From the NCBI RefSeq assembly GCF_019966495.1, contig NZ_JAIMIA010000038.1:1-40696 (forward strand): a stretch of DNA of 40,696 nucleotides, in the 5' to 3' direction. Below are positions 34,296 to 40,696 of the stretch, one piece after another (within the stretch, counting starts at the first letter, position 1; each line of letters starts with the position of its first letter). This DNA is from Tateyamaria pelophila (GTDB lineage Bacteria > Pseudomonadota > Alphaproteobacteria > Rhodobacterales > Rhodobacteraceae). Below the pieces are notes generated by a model. It did no database searches and was not told where the DNA came from. It saw only the letters and a program-made list of their open reading frames with translations. A program made the translations under genes and the position numbers.

Positions 34296-34321
34296 TGCGG
34301 ACGCCTTCGCAGGCGTCCGCA
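34296..34321 (-). promoter_or_regulatory. Intercistronic hairpin between TRAP binding protein and permease genes
   Basis: A ten-base perfect stem (34296-34305 with 34312-34321, six-base loop) begins 10 bases after the dctP stop. On the minus strand CTTTCACTG follows, without a U-tract. Such hairpins after transporter binding-protein genes commonly stabilise the upstream mRNA or attenuate read-through, giving more binding protein than permease. Role inferred from position. Confidence 0.6.
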
Positions 34322-34331
34322 GTTGAAGTAT

Positions 34332-35480
34332 TCAGGCGTCGTGCACGTAATACTTGCCTTGTGTTCCCGCCGCTTCGACCAGCTGTTCGAAGGTGTCCAT
34401 CGATCCCGCAAGCTCGACCTTGAACGCGTCCCATTCGGGGCGCTGATAGCCGACAGTCTCCTGCCATTCGGCAAGTTGGGCATCACTGAGTGAGTGGAAC
34501 TCGACGCCCGCCTTGCGCATCTCGGCCATGGCATAGGTACGCGCCGACGGAACTTTGGCAAGGTTCTGGTGAAAGCTCATCTCGGACGCCCATTCGATGG
34601 CCTCCTGCACGTCTGCGGGCAGCGAGTTGAACCACTCGACGTTGCAGGCGTAGACTTGGCTGTCAGGCACCGCTTGGGTAAAGGTCACATGGCTCAGGAT
34701 ATCCTTGAAGCCGAAGGCGTAAAGTGCCCCGACGGAGGGGTCCAGAGCATCAGCGACTCCCTGCTTGATCGCCGAAGGCGTTTCCCCCCAGGCCACCGGC
34801 GTCGGGTTCGCGCCGCCCATACGGTAGAACTGCTGCAACATCTGCGATCCCGGCACGCGGAACTTGACGCCTTGCAGATCAGAGGGCGTCATGATCGGAC
34901 CGCTACCGCCTTGGCGCACGGCCATAACGCGCGGATCAATGCAGAAGTAGAACATCGGCTTGAAGCCACGCTGCTCGACCATTGCGTTGACCTCGGTCTT
35001 CCAGATGTCGGATGTGACGAGGTTGACGAAGCGTTGGTTGGCACCGCAGAAATACGGCATGTTGATGAGATCAACCGTCGGCGCAAATGGCGCGAAATTG
35101 GACAGGGAAAACTGGCCGGCGTTGATCGTCGCCCCCTGCACTTTCTGTGCCAGCGCGGAGCCGACCCCAAGTTGCCCACCCGGCGCCAGTTTGACGTAGA
35201 TCTTGCCGTTGGACGCGTTCTGAAGGTTTTCCTTCACGTCCAGTTGCATCATCGGATAGCTACGCGAAGTGCCGATGACATACTCCGTGGCGAGCGTCAT
35301 GACATGCTCGGCTGCCGCTTCGCGGTCGCGCTCTTCACTGGCGGTTTGCGCCGCAGCCTCGGATGACCACAGCGTGCCCGCTGCACCTGCCACAATCGCC
35401 GCGGTGAAACCGCCTGTTGCGGCCAGTTTCAGAAAATTCCGGCGCTCTTCGAATAGTAGTTCCGTCTTGTTGTTATCCAT
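34332..35480 (-). CDS. TRAP transporter periplasmic binding protein (DctP family)
   Basis: 382-residue solute-binding protein. The N-terminus has a twin-arginine signal (ERRNFLKLAATGG, hydrophobic segment, SSEAAA cleavage region at about 45), so it is probably exported folded. The DctP fold is seen in KIYVKLAPGGQLG, the GVKFRVPGSQMLQQFYRMGGANPTPVAWGETPSAIKQGVADALDPS block (with the conserved arginine that binds an acidic group), and the C-terminal helices. The start is ATG 35480, because GGGAGG abuts ATG 35486 but lies six bases from 35480. The start overlaps the stop of the preceding small membrane ORF. Substrate probably DHPS, from the operon context. Confidence 0.92.
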   Translation of the reverse strand: MDNNKTELLFEERRNFLKLAATGGFTAAIVAGAAGTLWSSEAAAQTASEERDREAAAEHVMTLATEYVIGTSRSYPMMQLDVKENLQNASNGKIYVKLAPGGQLGVGSALAQKVQGATINAGQFSLSNFAPFAPTVDLINMPYFCGANQRFVNLVTSDIWKTEVNAMVEQRGFKPMFYFCIDPRVMAVRQGGSGPIMTPSDLQGVKFRVPGSQMLQQFYRMGGANPTPVAWGETPSAIKQGVADALDPSVGALYAFGFKDILSHVTFTQAVPDSQVYACNVEWFNSLPADVQEAIEWASEMSFHQNLAKVPSARTYAMAEMRKAGVEFHSLSDAQLAEWQETVGYQRPEWDAFKVELAGSMDTFEQLVEAAGTQGKYYVHDA

Positions 35481-35688
35481 TTTCATCCTCCCTTGAAATT
35501 CCCTCAGCCTGCTTGCGTTCGTTTCGTTCCGCCTCCTTCTTCAGGATAGCGATAACGAACAGGATCGTGGCAGCAATCAGAACCAGCATCTCGCCCACGT
35601 CGCCTAGAAACGCGGCACCTGCAAAAGCACCAAGCACAACATTGGCAAAGTAGATGGCAAAGACGATGGCAGATGCTGTTAAGAACAT
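35473..35688 (-). CDS. Small two-helix membrane protein at the head of the TRAP operon
   Basis: 71-residue ORF not recognised as any TRAP subunit. Two hydrophobic helices (about 4-27 and 33-49) are followed by a strongly charged tail (KKEAERNERKQAEGISREDENG), so both ends are probably cytoplasmic. It has an excellent ribosome-binding site (GGGAGGG, about seven bases before ATG 35688). Its stop overlaps the dctP start by eight bases. The ATG is the first of the operon, 38 bases from the operator array. A third small component, a chaperone or an expression leader for the transporter are all possible. Function unknown. Confidence 0.65.
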   Translation of the reverse strand: MFLTASAIVFAIYFANVVLGAFAGAAFLGDVGEMLVLIAATILFVIAILKKEAERNERKQAEGISREDENG

Positions 35689-35725
35689 AGTAGCCCTCCC
35701 GACCAGCTGAGTTCCGTGCCCTAGC

Positions 35726-35783
35726 GTAAGCGCTTACATCAGATTCATGCAAGCCCTTACATCATTTTATTTCAAGCTCTTAT
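35726..35783. promoter_or_regulatory. Three operator-like sites at 23-bp intervals
   Basis: The region between the divergent DHPS operon and the LacI-type gene contains GTAAGCGCTTAC (35726-35737), a perfect 12-base palindrome with the central CG typical of LacI-family operators. Two degenerate copies follow: GCAAGCCCTTAC (35749-35760) and TCAAGCTCTTAT (35772-35783). The starts are exactly 23 bases apart, and sites 1 and 2 also share ATCA after the core. The sites lie 38-95 bases upstream of the operon's first ATG and so probably overlap its promoter. Binding by the adjacent regulator is inferred. Confidence 0.75.
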
Positions 35784-35856
35784 ATTCTGCGCTATATACA
35801 GTTAGCGTTAAGACTGATGTTCACGTTTAGAAATAGCGTTGCGCAGATGGAGATGC

Positions 35857-36879
35857 ATGGACAAGGGCCGATCCATACCGACACTGGGTGATGTCGCCGC
35901 AGCTGCGGGCGTCTCGACGGCCACTGTTTCGCGCTGCCTGAACGCACCCCACCGCGTTGTCAAAAGCACACGCGATCGCGTCATGAACTCTGTTCGCGAA
36001 TTGGGATACACACCGAATTTTGGTGCCCGGGCAATGGCCGCCAAGCGCACTTATACAATCGGCGCCATCATTCCAACGATGGAAAACGCAATCTTTGCCC
36101 GTGGCTTACAAGCTTTTCAGGAAGAACTGCACCTGCGCGGCTACACGCTGCTGGTCTCCAGTTCCGCTTATCGCCCCGACGTCGAAGAAGAACAGATCCG
36201 CGCCCTTGTCGCGCGGGGGGCCGATGGGCTGCTCCTGATCGGCTATGACAGAGATCCTGCAATCCATGCCTATCTGGAGCTGCGCGAGGTGCCTGCCCTG
36301 GTTGCCTGGGCATTTTCCAACGACGACAAGCGCCCTGCAATCGGCTTTGACAATTACGCCTCGATGTATGGTCTCGCCCAAGAGGTACTGCGCCTTGGGC
36401 ACCGGCGGATCGCCGTCATTTCAGGGATCACGAAAGGCAATGACCGCGCCACACAGCGCTTGAAGGGTATTCAGAGCGCGGTGCGCGACAGCCAGATCGA
36501 CCCCGAATCGCTCCACATCATCGAGTCCACCTACGAGATCGAAAGCGGTGCCGCTGCCTTCGGTCAGATCATGCAGTCCGCCCGACGCCCCACGGCGGTA
36601 ATGTGCGGCAACGATGTGCTGGCTGTCGGGGCATTGCAGCGCGCGCGCGTTATGGGCTTAAGGGTGCCCGAGGACGTGTCGATTACTGGATTTGACGATA
36701 TTGAACTGGCGCGGATCGTTACACCCGCGCTCACAACCGTACATGTGCCACACCGCGAAATGGGCCGCAAAGCCGCCGTAGAATTGGTGAATATGGTCGA
36801 AAAGAAAAGCGGTGGCACCTCGACGCAACTGCAAAGCTCGCAGCGTTTACGCGAATCCCTGGGCCCTGCCCCGACGTGA
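35857..36879 (+). CDS. LacI-family transcriptional regulator
   Basis: 340-residue regulator. The N-terminal helix-turn-helix is TLGDVAAAAGVSTATVSRCLNAPHRVVKSTRDRVMNSVRELGY (about 8-50), followed by the hinge and a periplasmic-binding-protein-like sensor domain (about 60-335) with ARGADGLLLIGYDRD, AVMCGNDVLAVGAL and ITGFDDIELA motifs. Start ATG 35857 has GGAG six bases upstream; a TTG at 35839 is less likely. It is divergent from the DHPS/TRAP operon with a canonical operator between them, so it is the likely repressor of that operon and probably of itself. The effector (DHPS or an intermediate) is inference. Confidence 0.93.
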   Translation: MDKGRSIPTLGDVAAAAGVSTATVSRCLNAPHRVVKSTRDRVMNSVRELGYTPNFGARAMAAKRTYTIGAIIPTMENAIFARGLQAFQEELHLRGYTLLVSSSAYRPDVEEEQIRALVARGADGLLLIGYDRDPAIHAYLELREVPALVAWAFSNDDKRPAIGFDNYASMYGLAQEVLRLGHRRIAVISGITKGNDRATQRLKGIQSAVRDSQIDPESLHIIESTYEIESGAAAFGQIMQSARRPTAVMCGNDVLAVGALQRARVMGLRVPEDVSITGFDDIELARIVTPALTTVHVPHREMGRKAAVELVNMVEKKSGGTSTQLQSSQRLRESLGPAPT

Positions 36880-37082
36880 TCGGCACGCGCATCGTGACCT
36901 TGAAACGAAGCTGGGTTGGGTGCTGCGGCACAATCGGTTGGAGGCACATGACTTGCGGTGGTTTTGCACGGAGCAAATAGGAAATATCCCGAATGAGCAG
37001 CGCCCGTCACAATACCCTTACCCTCGGGCAGGAACGCGGGCTGCGGGGCCGATAACAAGACGGTAGCGTTTGGTGACCCGGG

Positions 37083-37847
37083 TCAGGCGTAAATCACCTG
37101 TGTGCCGACATCGCTGCAAAAACGCGCGCAGGCTGGCGGCAATCCCTTGTCGGTCACAAAAACATCGACGTCGCTGATCGACGCAATCCGCGCAGGGGCC
37201 TTGCGTTCGAATTTCGAGCTGTCGGAGACCAGAAAAACGGATGTGCTGTGATCGATGATGGCCTTGCTTACGCCGACCTCGCTTATGTCATAATCCAGAA
37301 TGTCGCCATCTTCGCGCAGCGCAGAGCAGCCTATGATCGCGTAGTCGAAACGAAATTGCCGAATGGTTTCCTTGGTCAGATCACCGATCAGACCGCCATC
37401 GGAGCGGCGCAACTGGCCACCCGTCACCACCACGTCAATCTCTGGGTTGCCGGATAGAATGCGGGCGATGTTCATGTTGTTCGTCACCACCAACAATCCC
37501 TGATGGTTGAGCAGCTCAGCCGCGACCGCCTCAGTGGTTGTGCCGATATTTAGAAAAAGAGAACAATCGTTGGGAATTTGCGTGGCGCACATCCGCGCAA
37601 TATCGACTTTGGTCGCCTGGTTCAGTTCACGCCGTTCGCTGTAGCCAATATTCACCGTCCTGGAGGGCAGGATGGCGCCGCCATGCACGCGCTCAAGCTG
37701 GCCAGACTCCGCCAGATCCGTGAGATCGCGCCGGATCGTTTGCGGCGTGACACCAAAATGCTCGACGAGGCCGTCCACAGTGACTTTACCTTCGCGCCGC
37801 GCGATGTTGAGGATTTCGGGTTTGCGCAAAGTTTGAACCATACTCAT
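37083..37847 (-). CDS. DeoR/GlpR-family transcriptional repressor
   Basis: 254-residue regulator. The N-terminal DeoR helix-turn-helix is KVTVDGLVEHFGVTPQTIRRDLTDLAESGQLERVHGGA (about 19-56). The C-terminal sensor domain (about 75-250) has NIGTTTEAVA and the DYAIIGCSALREDGDILDYD segment typical of sugar-phosphate-binding members, with VSDSSKFER. GGGAGGGG precedes the start; ATG 37847 or 37841 are both possible. A glycerol kinase gene lies on the other side of a 1.1-kb gap, so a GlpR role (sensing glycerol 3-phosphate) is likely but not certain. It is convergent with the LacI gene; the 203 bases between them hold no clear feature. Confidence 0.88.
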   Translation of the reverse strand: MSMVQTLRKPEILNIARREGKVTVDGLVEHFGVTPQTIRRDLTDLAESGQLERVHGGAILPSRTVNIGYSERRELNQATKVDIARMCATQIPNDCSLFLNIGTTTEAVAAELLNHQGLLVVTNNMNIARILSGNPEIDVVVTGGQLRRSDGGLIGDLTKETIRQFRFDYAIIGCSALREDGDILDYDISEVGVSKAIIDHSTSVFLVSDSSKFERKAPARIASISDVDVFVTDKGLPPACARFCSDVGTQVIYA

Positions 37848-38114
37848 ACCCCCTCCCGCGTTTCTTTTCGCAACCGTCTTGACGCGCATATGACTGGCGT
37901 CACGCCGCATCACCTGTTCACTTCAAGCTGGTTCAGGCTGTTATGTATCAAGAATGCACAAATAATAATACGTCATGTTCACAATACCAAAAAGATGCGA
38001 TCGAAAACGAACATTTCCTTTTCCCCGCATGGGCTTTGGAAGGATTTCTTCCCGCAAAAACTTGCCCTGCGTTGTATCGGACGAGGATTCAACGGGTGAC
38101 GCAAGCAACCTTGA

Positions 38115-38465
38115 ACTGTCAGCCAGTCTGCCCAAGATCCGACATTGCCTCTGCCACCTTTCGCGGCGGCCGTTGCGCTGTATCATCGTGGCCTCCACGA
38201 TCGGGAGTATTTCGAAGTGCGACCGGTGCGCCATGATCAATGATACCCGCACGCGAAACGAAACGTCACATTTGCCCACAAGGATGTCGCGATGCATGAG
38301 CGCCGCGTTGTGCAGATTGCCATCCTGCAAGAACTGCTCGTCAAGCCGATGCCCGCCTTTGTCCGCAAGAAACCGTTTGATCCGTCCTCGCAGGGCAGCA
38401 ACCCTGTCCGAAAATGCGGCTCTCCTTCAGTCTGCCTTGTTTACGCTTTTGCGGCATTCCGCTAA
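38115..38465 (+). pseudogene. Possible degenerate reading frame, unrecognised
   Basis: One plus-strand frame is open from 38115 to 38462, interrupted only by TGA at 38241. On both sides of the stop the codons look used: G/C-rich third positions, with segments such as LPPFAAAVALYHRGLHDREYFEVRPVRHD before it and RNVTFAHKDVAMHERRVVQIAILQELL after it. The quality fades after about 38410. There is no start codon with a ribosome-binding site. I cannot name the family. It may be a gene fragment left by deletion or chance openness in GC-rich DNA. Confidence 0.3.
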
Positions 38466-38552
38466 GCATGACTCAAGGTTCGAATGCGGCAAAGGTCAAA
38501 ACCTCACGACGCATCATCGTTGAAACTGTCATTTCCGATCAGGGAGGGATTG

Positions 38553-38696
38553 ATGACATTCTCAGTTGAATCATCCACGGGTATTGCGTGCTCGATTGGG
38601 TTGATGGACACATCCGTTATTTATGACATCAATGCCGCACAGGTATTCCTGAACACCGAAGCTGGTGGCCTTTCGGTCTTGCCGCACGCAGAGTAG
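38553..38696 (+). CDS. Candidate 47-residue ORF
   Basis: A short frame with a strong ribosome-binding site (GGGAGGGATTG then ATG 38553). The product is neutral with a mildly hydrophobic first half (MTFSVESSTGIACSIGLMDT) and no recognised motif. A second short frame (38706, 21 codons) follows with GGAG before it. These could be real small proteins or debris of the gene-poor region. Confidence 0.25.
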   Translation: MTFSVESSTGIACSIGLMDTSVIYDINAAQVFLNTEAGGLSVLPHAE

Positions 38697-38955
38697 GAGC
38701 CCGGAATGCAGTTGTTTGCCCAAGCCTGCGGCCTGTTCCCCATGCCACAAGACGAGGACAAGGGCCGATGACCGTCGTCGGTCATGCGTTGATCAAATCC
38801 CGGCAGCACGCCGGACCACCGGGATGCAGGGCGCTTCGGCATCCTCTCAGCGCCCCAAACCTCCATGTAAAGATGGCCGCATTCGGATCGACTTCAGGAT
38901 GGCAGATCCGCCACACATATTTTGAATGCCCATCCGCTATTCCAGAGAAGACACC

Positions 38956-40443
38956 ATGAAATACGTACTGGCAATTGACCAAGGCACCACATCTTCCCGC
39001 GCCATTCTGTTTGACGAAGCCCTGACCCCCGTCGCCAGAGCACAAGAAGAGTTTGCACAGCATTTTCCGCAATCGGGCTGGGTCGAACATGATCCGGAGG
39101 ATTTGTGGGGCTCCACCGTCGACACCTGCCGCGAAGTGATCGAGCAGGCGAGTATCGAAGCGACGGATATCGTGTCGATCGGGATCACCAACCAGCGCGA
39201 AACAACCGTGGTCTGGAACCGGAAGACAGGTCAAGCGATCCACAACGCAATCGTGTGGCAGGATCGTCGCACCGCCGACTATTGCAAACATCTGCGCGAC
39301 GAAGGCCATGTCGAGATGTTTACCGATCGCACCGGTCTGCTGATCGACCCGTACTTTTCCGCTACCAAGCTCAAATGGATTCTCGACCACGTTGACGGGG
39401 CCCGCGATATGGCCCGCCGGGGTGAATTGCTGTTCGGGACGGTGGATACCTACCTGATCTGGAAGCTGACCGGGGGCAAGGAACACGTCACCGATGCCAC
39501 CAACGCCGCGCGCACCATGCTCTATGACATACGCAAAGGCCGGTGGAGCCAGACCATCTGTGACCTCTTCGACATTCCCATGGATATGCTGCCGCAGGTC
39601 AAGAACAGCGCCGACGACTTCGGCACCAGCAGTGCGGATCTCTTTGGTCGCCCCATTCCGATCTGCGGTGTGGCAGGCGACCAGCAGGCGGCAACCATCG
39701 GACAGGCTTGTTTCAAGCCGGGTATGCTGAAATCCACCTACGGCACCGGGTGCTTTGCGCTTTTGAACACCGGCGACACGCCGGTGAAATCCAACAACCG
39801 CCTGTTGACCACGATCGCCTATCAACTTGACGGCAAGCCAACCTACGCGTTGGAAGGGTCCATCTTTATCGCGGGTGCGGTGGTGCAGTGGCTGCGCGAT
39901 GGTCTCAAGATCATTCACGACGCACCCGAGACGCAGCCGATGGCCCAAGCCGCCGACGAAACTCAATCCGTTGTACTGGTGCCAGCATTCACGGGCCTTG
40001 GGGCACCCTACTGGAACCCGGACTGTCGCGGCGCAGTTTTTGGGCTGACCCGCAATTCGGGCCCCAACGAACTGGCCAAAGCAGCGCTTGAAAGCGTCGG
40101 CTATCAGACTCGCGATCTGTTGGAGGCCATGCGTGCCGACTGGGTGTCCGAAGGGGGCTCAGCCGTGCTGCGCGTCGATGGCGGGATGAGCGCCTCTGAC
40201 TGGACGATGCAGTTTCTGGCCGACATCATCGGCGCGCCGGTGGATCGCCCGAAAGTGTTGGAAACGACAGCTCTTGGCGTGGCCTGGCTGGCCGGGATGA
40301 AGGCGGGACTGATGCCCGACCAGGATACATTCGCACAGCAATGGGCGCTGGAACAGCAGTTCCTGCCGCAAATGGATGAAGCGTTACGGTCGCAAAAATA
40401 CACCAACTGGCAACGCGCCGTGGCCGCGACCCTGAGCTACTAG
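38956..40443 (+). CDS. glpK: Glycerol kinase
   Basis: 495-residue FGGY-family kinase phosphorylating glycerol to glycerol 3-phosphate; full family length. The N-terminal [16 protein letters not shown] phosphate-binding loop, [19 protein letters not shown], the substrate region [27 protein letters not shown], and the C-terminal [20 protein letters not shown] adenosine motif are all intact. Start ATG 38956 is preferred over 38926 because it begins exactly at the conserved N-terminus; the ribosome-binding site is weak (AGAGAAG). It appears to be a single-gene unit. A DeoR/GlpR-like repressor lies upstream in the opposite direction. Confidence 0.97.
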   Translation: MKYVLAIDQGTTSSRAILFDEALTPVARAQEEFAQHFPQSGWVEHDPEDLWGSTVDTCREVIEQASIEATDIVSIGITNQRETTVVWNRKTGQAIHNAIVWQDRRTADYCKHLRDEGHVEMFTDRTGLLIDPYFSATKLKWILDHVDGARDMARRGELLFGTVDTYLIWKLTGGKEHVTDATNAARTMLYDIRKGRWSQTICDLFDIPMDMLPQVKNSADDFGTSSADLFGRPIPICGVAGDQQAATIGQACFKPGMLKSTYGTGCFALLNTGDTPVKSNNRLLTTIAYQLDGKPTYALEGSIFIAGAVVQWLRDGLKIIHDAPETQPMAQAADETQSVVLVPAFTGLGAPYWNPDCRGAVFGLTRNSGPNELAKAALESVGYQTRDLLEAMRADWVSEGGSAVLRVDGGMSASDWTMQFLADIIGAPVDRPKVLETTALGVAWLAGMKAGLMPDQDTFAQQWALEQQFLPQMDEALRSQKYTNWQRAVAATLSY

Positions 40444-40621
40444 TCGCATGCAGAACGGCTGACATATTTTGGCACCTCGGGACGATCGGGGCCAAATGCG
40501 TCAACATCGGCTGGTAGATTGCACGAGTACCCCGCTGACCGAAGCAGATCCCGATATCCAGCAGCCCCTCGGGATCAGGAATGCATCCTGGCATCCAATT
40601 TCGACGGGAAGCTCCGCTTTA

Positions 40622-40696
40622 GAGCGTGTTGCACTTAATTGGCCTCATAGCCTGCTGCTCTGAAGAAGTTATAGCATTCCTCGTCTGAGAACAGGC
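40622..40696 (-). mobile_element. Truncated end of an IS630-like element with transposase C-terminus
   Basis: The minus strand from the window edge reads LFSDEECYNFFRAAGYEAN and stops at 40635. This matches the conserved end of IS630-family transposases (an EC-x-NYF-x3-GY pattern). Thirteen bases beyond the stop begins GAGCGTGTTGCAC (from 40622), preceded by TA at 40620-40621, as expected for a terminal repeat next to the TA target duplicated by this family. Only the 3' end of the element is inside the window. The 177 bases between glpK and this end contain no gene. Confidence 0.6.

Larger units (their letters stand above)
37848..38955. other. Gene-poor 1.1-kb region between the GlpR-like gene and glpK
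   Basis: No confident gene. It must contain the promoters for both flanking genes. Two places have CGAAA-rich dyad-like sequence resembling DeoR/GlpR boxes: ATCGAAAACGAAC near 38001 and CGCGAAACGAAACG near 38250. This is weak evidence. The middle (38115-38462) looks like decayed coding sequence and 38553-38696 is a small ORF; both are listed separately. Confidence 0.5.

Noticed and set aside
1-40696. CRISPR array, tRNA, rRNA or phage region
   Set aside because: No spaced direct repeats of CRISPR type, no tRNA-like cloverleaf with a T-loop, and no phage structural genes were recognised on either strand.

Overview
The window looks like chromosome from a marine alphaproteobacterium of the Rhodobacteraceae (Roseobacter group). 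This rests on gene content only: a dnaG-rpoD pair, a soxBDAG sarcosine oxidase operon, TadE/TadG-like secretion genes, many TRAP and organosulfonate genes, and a glycerol kinase beside a DeoR-type regulator. No rRNA, tRNA, CRISPR array or complete insertion sequence was found. A truncated IS630-like transposase end lies at the right edge.

Layout. 1-3.3 kb (+): a 27-bp perfect inverted repeat, then an outer-membrane polysaccharide export lipoprotein and a KpsC-type capsule Kdo-transferase. 3.3-10.9 kb (-): nrdR-ribD, a small exported protein, hlyU-yjbQ, dnaG, rpoD and another small exported protein. 10.9-16.0 kb (-): soxB-(small ORF)-soxD-soxA-soxG, which oxidises sarcosine. It is divergent from a class III adenylate cyclase with a TPR-like tail (+). 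18.0-22.8 kb: glutamate dehydrogenase (-), a compact TadG-TadE-TadE operon (+), and a convergent small membrane protein (-). 22.8-27.6 kb (-): a beta-hydroxyacid dehydrogenase, a uronate-dehydrogenase-like SDR, a collapsed FAD oxidoreductase remnant, and a triple-GAF adenylate cyclase.

27.7-35.7 kb (-) is the metabolic centrepiece. One long polycistron runs: small membrane ORF, TRAP dctP-dctQ-dctM, HisD-family dehydrogenase (HpsN-like), SDR, zinc alcohol dehydrogenase, universal stress protein, comD-comE, terminator. The combination matches known 2,3-dihydroxypropane-1-sulfonate (DHPS) catabolism: TRAP import, isomerisation of DHPS by two 2-dehydrogenases, oxidation to sulfolactate by HpsN, and decarboxylation of sulfopyruvate by ComDE to sulfoacetaldehyde. 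The sulfolactate-to-sulfopyruvate step and the C-S cleaving enzyme (Xsc, SuyAB or CuyA) are not in the window. A divergent LacI-family regulator (35.9 kb, +) is separated from the operon by three operator-like sites at an exact 23-bp period.

36.9-40.7 kb: a DeoR/GlpR-type repressor (-), a 1.1-kb gene-poor stretch with possible decayed coding sequence, glycerol kinase (+), and the truncated IS end. The items that look least described are the iterated operator array with the small membrane ORF of the DHPS operon, the 23-codon ORF between soxB and soxD, and the FAD-oxidoreductase remnant.
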